From: Incurvaria masculella
Taxonomy: Eukaryota; Arthropoda; Insecta; Lepidoptera; Incurvariidae
Direction of reading: 5' to 3'
Length of the DNA stretch: 64,000 nucleotides
Assembly: GCA_946894095.1 (NCBI GenBank)
Contig: OX335647.2
Location: forward strand, 20,726,001 to 20,790,000
This document shows positions 49,401-61,400 of this stretch, one piece after another; positions within the stretch are counted from its first letter, which is position 1, and every line of letters begins with the position of its first letter. The notes beneath the pieces were generated by a model. The model searched no databases. It had not been told where the DNA came from and saw only the letters and a program-made list of their open reading frames with translations. The position numbers and the translations under genes were made by a program.

Positions 49401-52400
49401 AAATGTGTCAGTCTGCCTGTTCCAAGTGGTTGCGTTACGTAGATAAGGCGCCTGAAAAAGTAGTTATGGTGACAAACAAAATATATGAAAAGGTAAATGG
49501 CTACAAATAACGAAGCATGAAATTATCAGTACATACTTGCTTAGCAATAACAAAACTGAACAAATATTTGGTTGCATTTCGTAGTTATAAAAGATTTAGG
49601 TTACAGATATAATTTTAGGTATAATTGAGTATTTAATAAAAAAACCGACTGGTTATTATTAGTTGCATAATTAATAGGTATTTCTAGACCATCAGTATAT
49701 TAATCAGCAGGTACATACCAACATCTATTTTATATAGCCAATCTAGCTAACGCAATCACTTGGCGCAGGCAGACCGACACATTTAGCATCAGAGGGTTGG
49801 TCTCAAACACGTGAACCCAGATTCAGCCATTTACCTTATCGTGACCAAAAATGTTGTGACCTCCATACAGAGATTCTCTTTCTACGGGTGTGTCAAATAA
49901 AATATCTTATTGTTATTATTATGTGCAGTGATAATTGTGCCGTTCGCGGGGCTGGACGTGTGGGGCCTGCTGCACAGCGTGTCCCGCACGGACTGCATCC
50001 GCATGATCCTCCGCCACCTCGAGCGGTACATGGAGCTGGCGCGCCGGCAGGCCGAGACCCGCGGCCCTAACGCCCTCAAGGTGAGACTCCTGGTGTTAGA
50101 TGGGTGGGTCACGGGGCCAGGAGTTAAGGATGTCGTGAAAGGCAGTAATTCTAAGATTTCATAATTTTAAGAAATGCATTCTATGTCGATTGGCCAAGGC
50201 GCAATTTTACACGGCGACTGCCAATGAAATAGCGAAATTGTCTTTTAGGCCCTGATGCTTCCTTACCCCTTAAAGTTTTCAGATTTTAACAAAAAATATA
50301 TCTCTTGAGAAAGCTTAATTCTATGTCCGTATGTTTTGAGTTTTTTGTAAATATCTGTAGTTTTCAGTAAAACAAATTAAACTAATAAAAAGACAACTTT
50401 TCCAAACTAAAAGGTATATTAAAAAAATTAAGACATACAGACGTAGATTTCAACAATATATTTTAGAATCCAAAATAAAAAAAAAACATTGTAAAACATT
50501 AAGAGCATGGAAACAGTCATCGCCCCTAGTATGGAGAATTGATGAGGTAACGACTCTCTTAAGGCGCTCTCCCACCTTCCCGCGCTCCCGCCGCCACTGT
50601 AGCGGAGAGTATACAGGTGTCCATTAAATAATGGATAACCTTGAAATGGTTAATGCATAAGAACGGCCCGTAAGCTATGCTCCCCATACAAACGTAGTTT
50701 TCTAATCATTTGGAAACCGCTATTCCAATTGAATTGATATTTAATATCTAATATCAGGTAACACATATCTGTGTCTGCACGCTTTTGTTTTTTTGAAAAA
50801 TCCAAACCAAATTAAATTAAAGCAAAAAGGAAATCTTCATACTAATTTTGTTTTCTCTGTGGTTTGACCCAGAATACATTTACCGAAAAAACAAAGACAT
50901 GCAGACACAGATATTTGTAGCCTAATATTAGATACTAAATATCAAGTAAGTTGGAATAGTGGTTTTAAAATTATTAGTAAACTACGTTTGTATGGGAGGC
51001 GAAATTTTCTGATGCTTACGGGCCGACCTTGACACCTAGCTCAGATGACTTTTAACTAAATAATCTCAGAAAGCTTGGAAGCAAGAGAATAATAATGATT
51101 TGGAACAAAACACTAAGTAGGTAGGTACCACCGGAACGGCGTGAAATGTGAGAAAATATGTTAGGGAATTCGATCAATTCTGCACCAATCAGTAGTGGAT
51201 GTCAAATGAGCTTCCCAGTAAGAGCGCAGTTACGACAAACGCTTCCGATTGGTGCAGAATTGATCGGATTCCCTCACATATTTTCCCAAATGTACCGTCG
51301 GTTACAGCCCTGTATACTGCCCGGGACGGATGTCCTAACTCCTTTAAGCGCCAGCGGCTGCGCAGAGACCAAATCCGATATAGCATTGATTCTGCGGAGC
51401 ACAAGAAGCAGCGCAAGAATAATGATTACATGTTCAAGGTTACGAGCGTATCTCAAGTGCAGGTTTTGTATGATTATATGTTCCTCGTGCATTCATTAGT
51501 ATCTACCTACATAGGCACTTGATTTTGTTCTTCCATCATTACATTAGATGTCATGAAATACTCCGGCGCATCATTATTATGCTTTTCTGAGAAGTCAACC
51601 CACCGAGCGCCTTTCAATGTTGCGATGAGGCTAGAGATTAATTGAGCTGAGATAATGCTCTTTATAATGCACCTTTGAGTGCAGCCGTGGCAGCAACAAT
51701 TTTGCTTCCAGTTGCCAGCTAGGTGCAGGCAACAAGGTCACAAGGTTTCGAGTGGTCGTATTGTAATAGAATATTATATTAATACGTCCATCCCATTCTA
51801 CTATCAAGCATAATAGTACATATTGTGCGATAACATGATGTTGATAAACCATAATTTATGATAACACCGCCCAGCTTCGTATGATAAATCAATTTTATGT
51901 CACGAATATTTGTATTTCAATAAAATGAATATTTGAGTAATGAAGAATTATATTTTTTTGCCCCCAGAACTACTCGAAATTCATGTAGGTACAGTAGGAG
52001 ACAGATCCCAGTATATAATTGCGGTTGAAGGAAAAGATGGAAAGTCGAGATACGTTGCGTAGACGGCTCCACATATTATTATGATAAAAATGTCACTTAC
52101 CTACTTACAAAATCAAACCCTATCAAATGCATCGTGTCATAGCCTGCTGTATTGTTTTGCGTTTGTGTGTGTGTTACAAGCCGTGAAGTAGAAATTCGGT
52201 ACGTCGAGTCGTAGGCCTACACGCAGGTAGCTCCGACATTGTACCGGCCCGCCTTTCAGTATGCTTAGTGCCGCCAGCTATGAAGTGCGCTTGATTCGTT
52301 CGTTCGTGATTTGACTCAAATGTGTTGATTTGGTTGTTATTGTGTAAATAAGTGGTGTTTCTACAAGCAGTGAACATCTAAAAATCATACACAAGAAAGT

Positions 52401-55400
52401 AAGTGAAGTGTGTGCGCCAAAATATGTGTGACAGTGACTGGATTTAAATGTTTCCGAGTACCTATAGTCCCATTCTGTTAAATAAAAGAGCTAGTTTAGT
52501 TATATATAATTGAGGTGGTTTTATTTTGTTTAAGAATTATTTTGTTTCACACTATATGCATTATTTGATTAAATAAGATTAGATGTATATAATAAAGAAG
52601 AATTCTTAATGTAGAATTCTATATATAATGTCGATATCTATTCTGAAAGTTCAATGTAGCAGCATATTTAAGTGAAAACGTATTTAGACATGGCAACAGA
52701 TTAAACGATAAAGATATGTATTTTAAAATGACTCCTTCCTGAAGCTTCATATACCTACGTACATATTAAACATATTGAACTAGACATATTACATTATCAT
52801 TAGTCAAGCTCAACACAGCAAATATAGCTTATATTTATATAATTTAGGAGCTATCCCAGGGCCTGCCTTAATTGCGGAAAATTGTCATTGATAAATATGT
52901 AGTAGATATGAATTTCCTTGTGTTTGAGGCAGGTTCTATTACATAAAGAAATTATGCCATTTTTTAGATATATCTAGCAAATATGATGTCCTCTATATTT
53001 TTCTACTAAATAATGTTTACTAATGAAAACATTAATTCAAGTGATGACATGTACAGTTGTATATGTTTGCAGATTATATGTAGTAAACATTATATTTTTT
53101 GTGTCTTAGGTAGTTGCGTCAATAATTGAAAATGAATGTTTGAATATCTATCTATGTTTGGAGATATTTGTGCTTAGAAAATAAGAACCAATAAACTAAA
53201 TATAAATAATACATATATTTTATTTTAGCTCCACTCTCAAAGTAATGCACATTTTTCACAGTAACAAATTAACTTTAACGTATTAATAAAATGATTAATT
53301 TGTTACATTAATTCCAATCACGAAATAGCAAACAATTTATGATCATTCACTCATAAAAACTATTGCTAAAAGATACAGTTACATTAATTAAGTAAGAAAA
53401 GGCTAATTAATACCTAGAACAAGGCTAGAATCAGCGTCTTTCGATAATATTTTGACCTCAGCTCGATAAGATAGAAAGAGCCTTCCTACAAAGCTAAGAT
53501 ATCGGTAGGCCTACCACTACCTGAAAATGGGACGCTGCTAATCCTACTTCACGGCTTGTAACACACACACAAACACAAAACAATACAGCAGGCTATGATC
53601 GTGTATATTTTGGTCTGTCTTCTACTGTACATATTTACCGAAGTGATATCCTTTGTTGCACCTATGTACATAAGTGCAGAATGGGGTAAAAATTAATAAC
53701 CTACTAGATGGCTTTCGAGATTAGCCTGAACATGATCTGAACAATCAATTTAATTCTTTAAATAAATGTGGGAAACGATTTATTTAAAAAGGGCCATGTT
53801 GTCAAAATTTATTTATTTAAACATTATCAGCATAGTGCACTTGTATTGTTTAATGTATATTTAAACAATACAAGTGCACTCGGACTAATAAACAATATAA
53901 GCACCAGCTTCAGAGAGAACCTGTCAAAACTTAGTACGAGATTAGCACCGGATTAACCATACAAAACCCGGTTTAGTCCGGCGTATTAAAGTTAGTCCGC
54001 CCACTCTGAATACGGCTGATAATGTTTACATAAAAAAACAAAAAGAGGCAGGGACAAACTGTCGCAACAACCTGCTGATTCGGGTTCATTTTCTTTCCAG
54101 GTGATAGCGGTAATGGACATGGAGGGGTTCAGTATGAAGCAGTACGCTTGGAGACCTGCCGGAGAACTGGTCATCTCCCTCTTGCAGATGTACGAGGCAA
54201 ACTATCCGGAGATACTGAAGACTTGTCTCATCGTTAATGGTAAGTAAAACGACTCGATCGGCGTCTTTATGCTAGTTTATGTCCTGTGAGTTTGAAAACC
54301 GGCCAAGTGCGAGTCGGACTCGCACACGGAGGGTTCCGTACCATCGTACAAGATTTACAAAAAAAAAACAGTTTTTTTAATTTTTATAATTTTTTTATTT
54401 CACCTATTTGTTGTTATAGCGGCAAAATAAATATATACTTTGTGAAAATTTCAGCTGCCTACCGACTGTTCATAAGATACAGCCCTGTTACAGACGGACG
54501 GACGGACGGGCAGACGGACAGCGGAGGCTTAGTAATAGGGTTCGGTTTTCACCCTTTGGGTACGGAACCCTAACAATAAAACGGTGTAACCCATATCCAT
54601 TTCTTTATATGTATACATACATACCTTCACGCCGTTTTCCCGGAGGGGTAGACAGAGATGATAGAGCGCCATACGGTACGATTACAGCACACCTCTTTCG
54701 CTTCATCTACAGACATACATATTTTCATAAATGCTCTACGATTACGGGTGCTATGTACCAGACCTTTACGAAGAATTACATCGATTTGGTCGTGGTACGT
54801 TATTCACACACTTCCGCTCACTTCTGCTTTGTAAATTTGTTTCGTCATCTAATCGTTCTATATGTCCAAACCATCTATCACTCCTTTCTCGATTCTAGTC
54901 ACAACATATTTTTTTATATAGTTACTATAGTATTTACGCATACCTTGTTAAACTAATGGCTCTATGAGCTGTTCACCTCCCGAGTTTGTCTTTTTTAACA
55001 TTTGACATTTTTGTGGCTTGACTGAAAAATTCTATACAATTATCGAACCTGCTCACAAAATTTTACGAGAATCTGTTGATAAATGCGATTTGTAGAGGAA
55101 AACAGCTGGATATACGAAAGCATTTTTGCCCAATCTGAAACGGAGACGCCACGCTCGAGCTTCGCTCTTCGCTTGGTCAACTATCTTGTAAAATATCATA
55201 TTTAATAGATGGTAGGGTTGAACCACCTCATGAATTAAAATATGAGCAAAACTGCAATTAAAACTGCCCGTGTAAGTATTCTGTCCAATTCACCGCGCTC
55301 AAACAATATGAAGGTGCACACATGGCACCTCGCTTTCATTCAAATGTGTCGCAAGAGACTGATATGAGACCGCACTGCGGCGAAGCCAAATAGTTCAATT

Positions 55401-58400
55401 TCGTGTCAGATATTGGTTGATAACCGCACACGGAAACAATGTTACACAGTAGTACTATTGTAGTAAGTATTTTGGGCATGAATAGAATCTCACAGCAAAC
55501 CGGGAAATATTTGCCTTTAGCTTATCTTTCTTATTTTGGACGAAGAAGTAAATTAAAAGTAATGGTATCTAAGAAATGGAGCGGTTGATATGGCGTCTCC
55601 GCCATATTGTCAAAGTGACTATATAATTGAATAGAAATCCGGTGGCGCGTCGTACTTTTAGATATTTTTCAATATTATGAGCAAATGCGCAAGACAACAT
55701 TTGCAATGAAATTTAATATTTATCACAATTCGAATTTAGTTACAGGCCTGCAGAGCAAACAGCACTATGACAGTCTCACCACTGGATCTCACAATTTGTT
55801 TGCCCATTCCAGCGCCCAAGGTATTCTCGCTGGCGTTCACGATAGTAAAAAAGTTCATGCACGAGTACACGCTCTCGAAGATCAAGATCTACAAAGCGGA
55901 CCCCAAGAAGTGGCAAGCACAACTGCAGGCCCTGGTGGACGCTGATCAGCTGCCTGTGCACTACGGCGGCACGCAGACCGACCCCGACGGCGACCCCCGG
56001 TGTCCCTCCATCGTGAGTTCCGATAATAAAGTTCATGCATGAGTACACGCTCTCGAAGATCAAGATCTACAAGGCGGATCCCAAGAAGTGGCAGGCTCAA
56101 CTGTAGGCCCTGGTGGACGCTGAGCAGCTGCCTGTGCAATATGCCTGCACGCAGACCGACGGCAACCCCCAGTGTCCCTCCATCGTGAGTTCCGATAATA
56201 AAGTTCATGCATGAGTACACGCTCTCGAAGATCAAGATCTACAAGGCGGACCCCAAGAAGTGGCAGGCTCAACTGTTGGCCCTGGTGGACGCTGAGCAGC
56301 TGTCTGTGCAATATAGCTGCACGCAGACCTACGGCAGCCCCCAGTGTCCCTCCATCGTGAGTTCCGATAATAAAGTTCATGCATGAGTACACGCTCTCGA
56401 AGATAAAGATCTACAAGGCGGACCCCAAGAAGTGGCAGGCTCAACTGTTGGCCCTGGTGGACGCTGAGCAGCTGCCTGTGCAATATGGCTGCACGCAGAC
56501 CGACGGCAGCTCCCAGTGTCCCTCCATCGTGAGTACCGATAATAAAGTTCATGCATGAGTACACACTCTCGAAGATCAAGATCTACAAGGCGGACCCCAA
56601 GAAGTGGCAGGCTCAACTGTTGGCCCTGGTGGACGCTGAGCAGCTGCCTGTGCAATATGGCTGCACGCAGACCGACGGCAGCCCCCAGTGTCCCTCCATC
56701 GTGAGTACCGATAATAAAGTTCATGCATGAGTACACGCTCTCGAAGATCAAGATCTACAAGGCGGACCCCAAGAAGTGGCGGCAGGCTCAACTGTTGGCC
56801 CTGGTGGACGCTGAGCAGCTGCCTGGGCAATATGGCTGCACGCAGACCGACGGCAGCCCCCAGTGTCCCTTCATCGTGAGTACCGATAATAAAGTTCATG
56901 CATGAGTACACGCTCTCGAAGATCAAGATCTACAAGGCGGACCCCAAGAAGTGGCAGGCTCAACTGTTGGCCCTGGTGGACGCTGATCAGCTGCCTGTGC
57001 AATATGGCTGCACGCAGACCGACGGCAGCCCCCAGTGTCCCTCCATCGTGAGTTCCGATAATAAAGTTCATGCATGAGTACACACTCTCGAAGATCAAGA
57101 TTTACAAGGCGGACCCCAAGAAGTGGCAGGCTCAACTGTTGGCCCTGGTGGACGCTGAGCAGCTGCCTGTGCAATATGGCTGCACGCAGACCGACGGCAG
57201 CCCCCAGTGTCCCTCCATCGTGAGTACCGATAATAAAGTTCATGCATGAGTACACGCTCTCGAAGATCAAGATCTACAAGGCGGACCCCAAGAAGTGGCA
57301 GGCTCAACTGTTGGCCCTGGTGGACGCTGAGCAGCTGTCTGTGCAATATAGCTGCACGCAGACCTACGGCAGCCCCCAGTGTCCCTCCATCGTGAGTTCC
57401 GATAATAAAGTTCATGCAGTACACGCTCTCGAAGATAAAGATCTACAAGGCGGACCCCAAGAAGTGGCAGGCTCAACTGTTGGCCCTGGTGGACGCTGAG
57501 CAGCTGCCTGTGCAATATGGCTGCACGCAGACCGACGGCAGCCCCCAGTGTCCCTCCATCGTGAGTTCCGATAATAAAGTTCATGCATGAGTACACGCTC
57601 TCGAAGATCAAGATCTACAAGGCGGACCCCAAGAAGTGGCAGGCTCAACTGTTGGCCCTGGTGGACGCTGAGCAGCTGCCTGTGCAATATGGCTGCACGC
57701 AGACCGACGGCAGCCCCCAGTGTCCCTCCATCGTGAGTTCCGATAATAAAGTTCATGCATGAGTACACGCTCTCGAAGATCAAGATCTACAAGGCGGACC
57801 CCAAGAAGTGGCAGGCTCAACTGTTGGCCCTGGTGGACGCTGAGCAGCTGCCTGTGCAATATGGCTGCACGCAGACCGACGGCAGCCCCCAGTGTCCCTC
57901 CATCGTGAGTTCTGATAATAAAGTTCATGCATGAGTACACGCTCTCGAAGATCAAGATCTACAAGGCGGACCCCAAGAAGTGGCAGGCACAACTGTTGGC
58001 CCTGGTGGACGCTGAGCAGCTGCCTGTGCACTACGGCGGCACGCAGACCGACCCTGACGACGACCGCCGGTGTCCCTCCATCGTGAGTTCCGATAATAAA
58101 GTTCATGCATGAGTACACGCTCTCGAAGATCAAGATCTACAAGGCGGACCCCAAGAAGTGGCAGGCTCAACTGTTGGCCCTGGTGGACGCTGAGCAGCTG
58201 CCTGTGCAATATGGCTGCACGCAGACCGACGGCAGCCCCCAGTGTCCCTCCATCGTGAGTACCGATAATAAAGTTCATGCATGAGTACACGCTCTCGAAG
58301 ATCAAGATCTACAAGGCGGACCCCAAGAAGTGGCAGGCTCAACTGTTGGCCCTGGTGGACGCTGATCAGCTGCCTGTGCAATATGGCTGCACGCAGACCG

Positions 58401-61400
58401 ACGGCAGCCCCCAGTGTCCCTACATCGTGAGTTCCGATAATAAAGTTCATGCATGAGTACACACTCTCGAAGATCAAGATTTACAAGGCGGACCCCAAGA
58501 AGTGGCAGGCTCAACTGTTGGCCCTGGTGGACGCTGAGCAGCTGCCTGTGCAATATGGCTGCACGCAGACCGACGCCAGCCCGCAGTGTCCCTCCATGGT
58601 GAGTTCCGATAATAAAGTTTATGCATGAGTACACGCTTTCGAAGATCAAGATCTACAAGGCGGACCCCAAGAAGTGGCAGGCTCAACTGTTGGCCCTGGT
58701 GGACGCTGAGCAGCTGCCTGTGCAATATGGCTGCACGCAGACCGACGGCAGCCCCCAGTGTCCCTCCATCGTGAGTTCTGATAATAAAGTTCATGCATGA
58801 GTACACGCTCTCGAAGATCAAGATCTACAAGGCGGACCCCAAGAAGTGGCAGGCTCAACTGTTGGCCCTGGTGGACGCTGAGCAGCTGCCTGTGCAATAT
58901 GGCTGCACGCAGACCGACGGCAGCCCCCAGTGTCCCTCCATCGTGAGTTCTGATAATAAAGTTCATGCATGAGTACACGCTCTCGAAGATCAAGATCTAC
59001 AAGGCGGACCCCAAGAAGTGGCAGGCACAACTGTTGGCCCTGGTGGACGCTGAGCAGCTGCCTGTGCACTACGGCGGCACGCAGACCGACCCTGACGACG
59101 ACCGCCGGTGTCCCTCCATCGTGAGTTCCGATAATAAAGAAGTTCATGCATGAGTACACACTCTCGAAAATCAAGATTTACAATTTTATTAATTCATTAA
59201 TAAGAAACAACATTGTCGATAGTAAAATATATCTATGTATGGTCGCATCACAAAATTCTATTCTATTCTCTCAAAATTCTATTCTATCGCGTTATCAACA
59301 TCTTATATTCATACTTCTGGGCTACTGGGCTATGTTACTCGCCTTGAACTTGCCTTGAAGTTTACACGGTTATTTCTATTTTCTATTTCAATAAGTCGCC
59401 ATTTATACCAAATTGTCCTTGCGAGCACAATGTTTTCTATGTTTTATATGCACATTTTTTTTATTTATGACGTCAACTCGTCAGGTGCGCCTCGGCGGCA
59501 AGGTCCCCAAGCATTGCTACATGCGACGCAGCAGCGACGAGAGAGCCAAGAACTTCACGCGGGTCGCCATCAAGACGGGCAACCAGCACTCCGTCGACCT
59601 CATCTGCGCTCAGCCCGGCTGCATGCTCAAGTAAGAGACTTGTCATTCGTCTTATTAGTACAATAGCCTCTGGCTCCTTGCGAGTGAAGTTAGGTACCTA
59701 GTATTTTTTATAGTAATGATATATTACAAACCACCCAGCCAGTGGCGCGGGGTCTGGCCTAGCATACCAGAGGTCTGGGTTGAATTCCTCGCCCCGACAT
59801 GCATCGCTTTCTTTCTCTTTCTGAGTTCGATAAGTGCATTTCGTCACAAATGCGAGGTGCTCCATGGATCGGAATCCATGTAAAACTGTAGGTCCCCTTC
59901 CGCTACTAGGTGGTAGGGTTTAAGCCGGCCCGGGTTGGTACAATCGCATTGGATGAAAAGATGGTCGAAGAGGCAATGAAACATTGTCTGTGTTTTCCAT
60001 CCAGTTAAATGTAGCTGTGCTCATAAAGGGAAGGTCCTGGCATGGCACCTAATTCCTTCGGGAATCTAGTGTATTGGGCTAATATCATATAGGTTGCATA
60101 GAAAAAAAGTTATTACAAAGAGAGGCTCCTTTCTGTAAAACAGCCAATCAACCTTTAGTGGAACATTCAACTGAATTTGGCCAGCACCAAAACAGCGGCA
60201 ACGACGCCTGATCCCTATTCGTCATTGATTAAATGATCGCCTTACTCTTTTGTTTTATCTTGTGTAAACTTTGTATGCATTTTGTGTTGTCAGATGGGAG
60301 TTTGGTGTGGAGCACCACGACATAAAGTTCCTTATTAAGTCGAGAGATGAGGATGGCAACGAGAGCGTCGTTCACGGGCCGCGGAAGGTCTCTGGCGGTG
60401 GTACCATCGACACGGGCGTCATTCCTGTCTCGGGACCAGCTACCTGTAAGGATATAACCTATCCGCCCTTGATATTAATTCTCTCCGTCAATTTATTTGG
60501 CAAAACCATGATGCGCGGCCGTGCAGCAGCCCTAATCTGTCCCGGGCCAGCTACCTGTCAGGATATCACTTCTGCGCCCTTGTTACTAATCTATCAGTAA
60601 ATTATTTGATAACATCATCCTTAAGCCTAGTTCAAAAAATCACCTGAGGTGATGCGTTACCATGCAATAGTTGCGAAATGACGATTAAGCAAAATAATGT
60701 GTCACCTATTTTTAATCAGTGGGGATGTTATTAATATTGGACAAAGAGTCTAGAGCACAAAATTAATTACCAACATAAGAAGTCATTATTAAAAAAAAAA
60801 AAAGGTAGGTTCGAAGTTATGTAACTAACATTTCCAAAAGATGTTTCGTGTACCTTTCCTCACCTTAGGATTTGACTACCTTTTTTCTATATACCTTGTA
60901 GAACTTTAAGGATATTTATGAATAAGGAATACATGAAGACTGTCGTATTTCGTAAACGCCACGCCTACAATTTGTTATGTAACTGGACTTGGATGTCTCA
61001 TACCACACCCACTGTCATGATAATAACCCAACACACCATATTCCCGAAGGAATTAAGTGCCATGCCAGGACCTTCCCTTTATGAGCACGGGGCACAGCTC
61101 TATTGAAATGGATGGAAAACATGGACAATTTTTATTGCAATTTTTTTGTACCCGAGCGTGACTAACCCTACCACCAAGTAGGGACCTAGAGTTTGACATG
61201 GATTTCAAACTATGGAAGAGCTCGCATTTCTAACAATCACTCAAATTAGTGTAGAAATCGAGTTGACTGTAACCTGAAATGCACATTGCAGATACGGTGG
61301 TGTTCGACAACGCCTATTCATACCTGCGCACCAAGAAAGTGTTTTTCGATGTTCTCATCACAATGCCAGTGTCGGAGCTCAATCTGTCTGACCTGCCGGA

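Noticed and set aside
54609..54956. 115-codon plus frame as a gene
   Set aside because: It overlaps a decayed LINE tail on the other strand and has a biased, low-complexity composition without any domain.
55776..59174. Repeated minus-strand frames of 110-124 codons (starting [12 protein letters not shown]) across 55.8-59.2 kb as a gene family
   Set aside because: They are the antisense of the exon-7 array. The plus strand encodes the known CRAL-TRIO exon, and the frames arise because the unit length is not a multiple of three.
39175..59181. Tandem arrays as CRISPR or centromeric satellite
   Set aside because: Units are direct copies of adjacent exon ends with no unique spacers, in a eukaryotic gene context.
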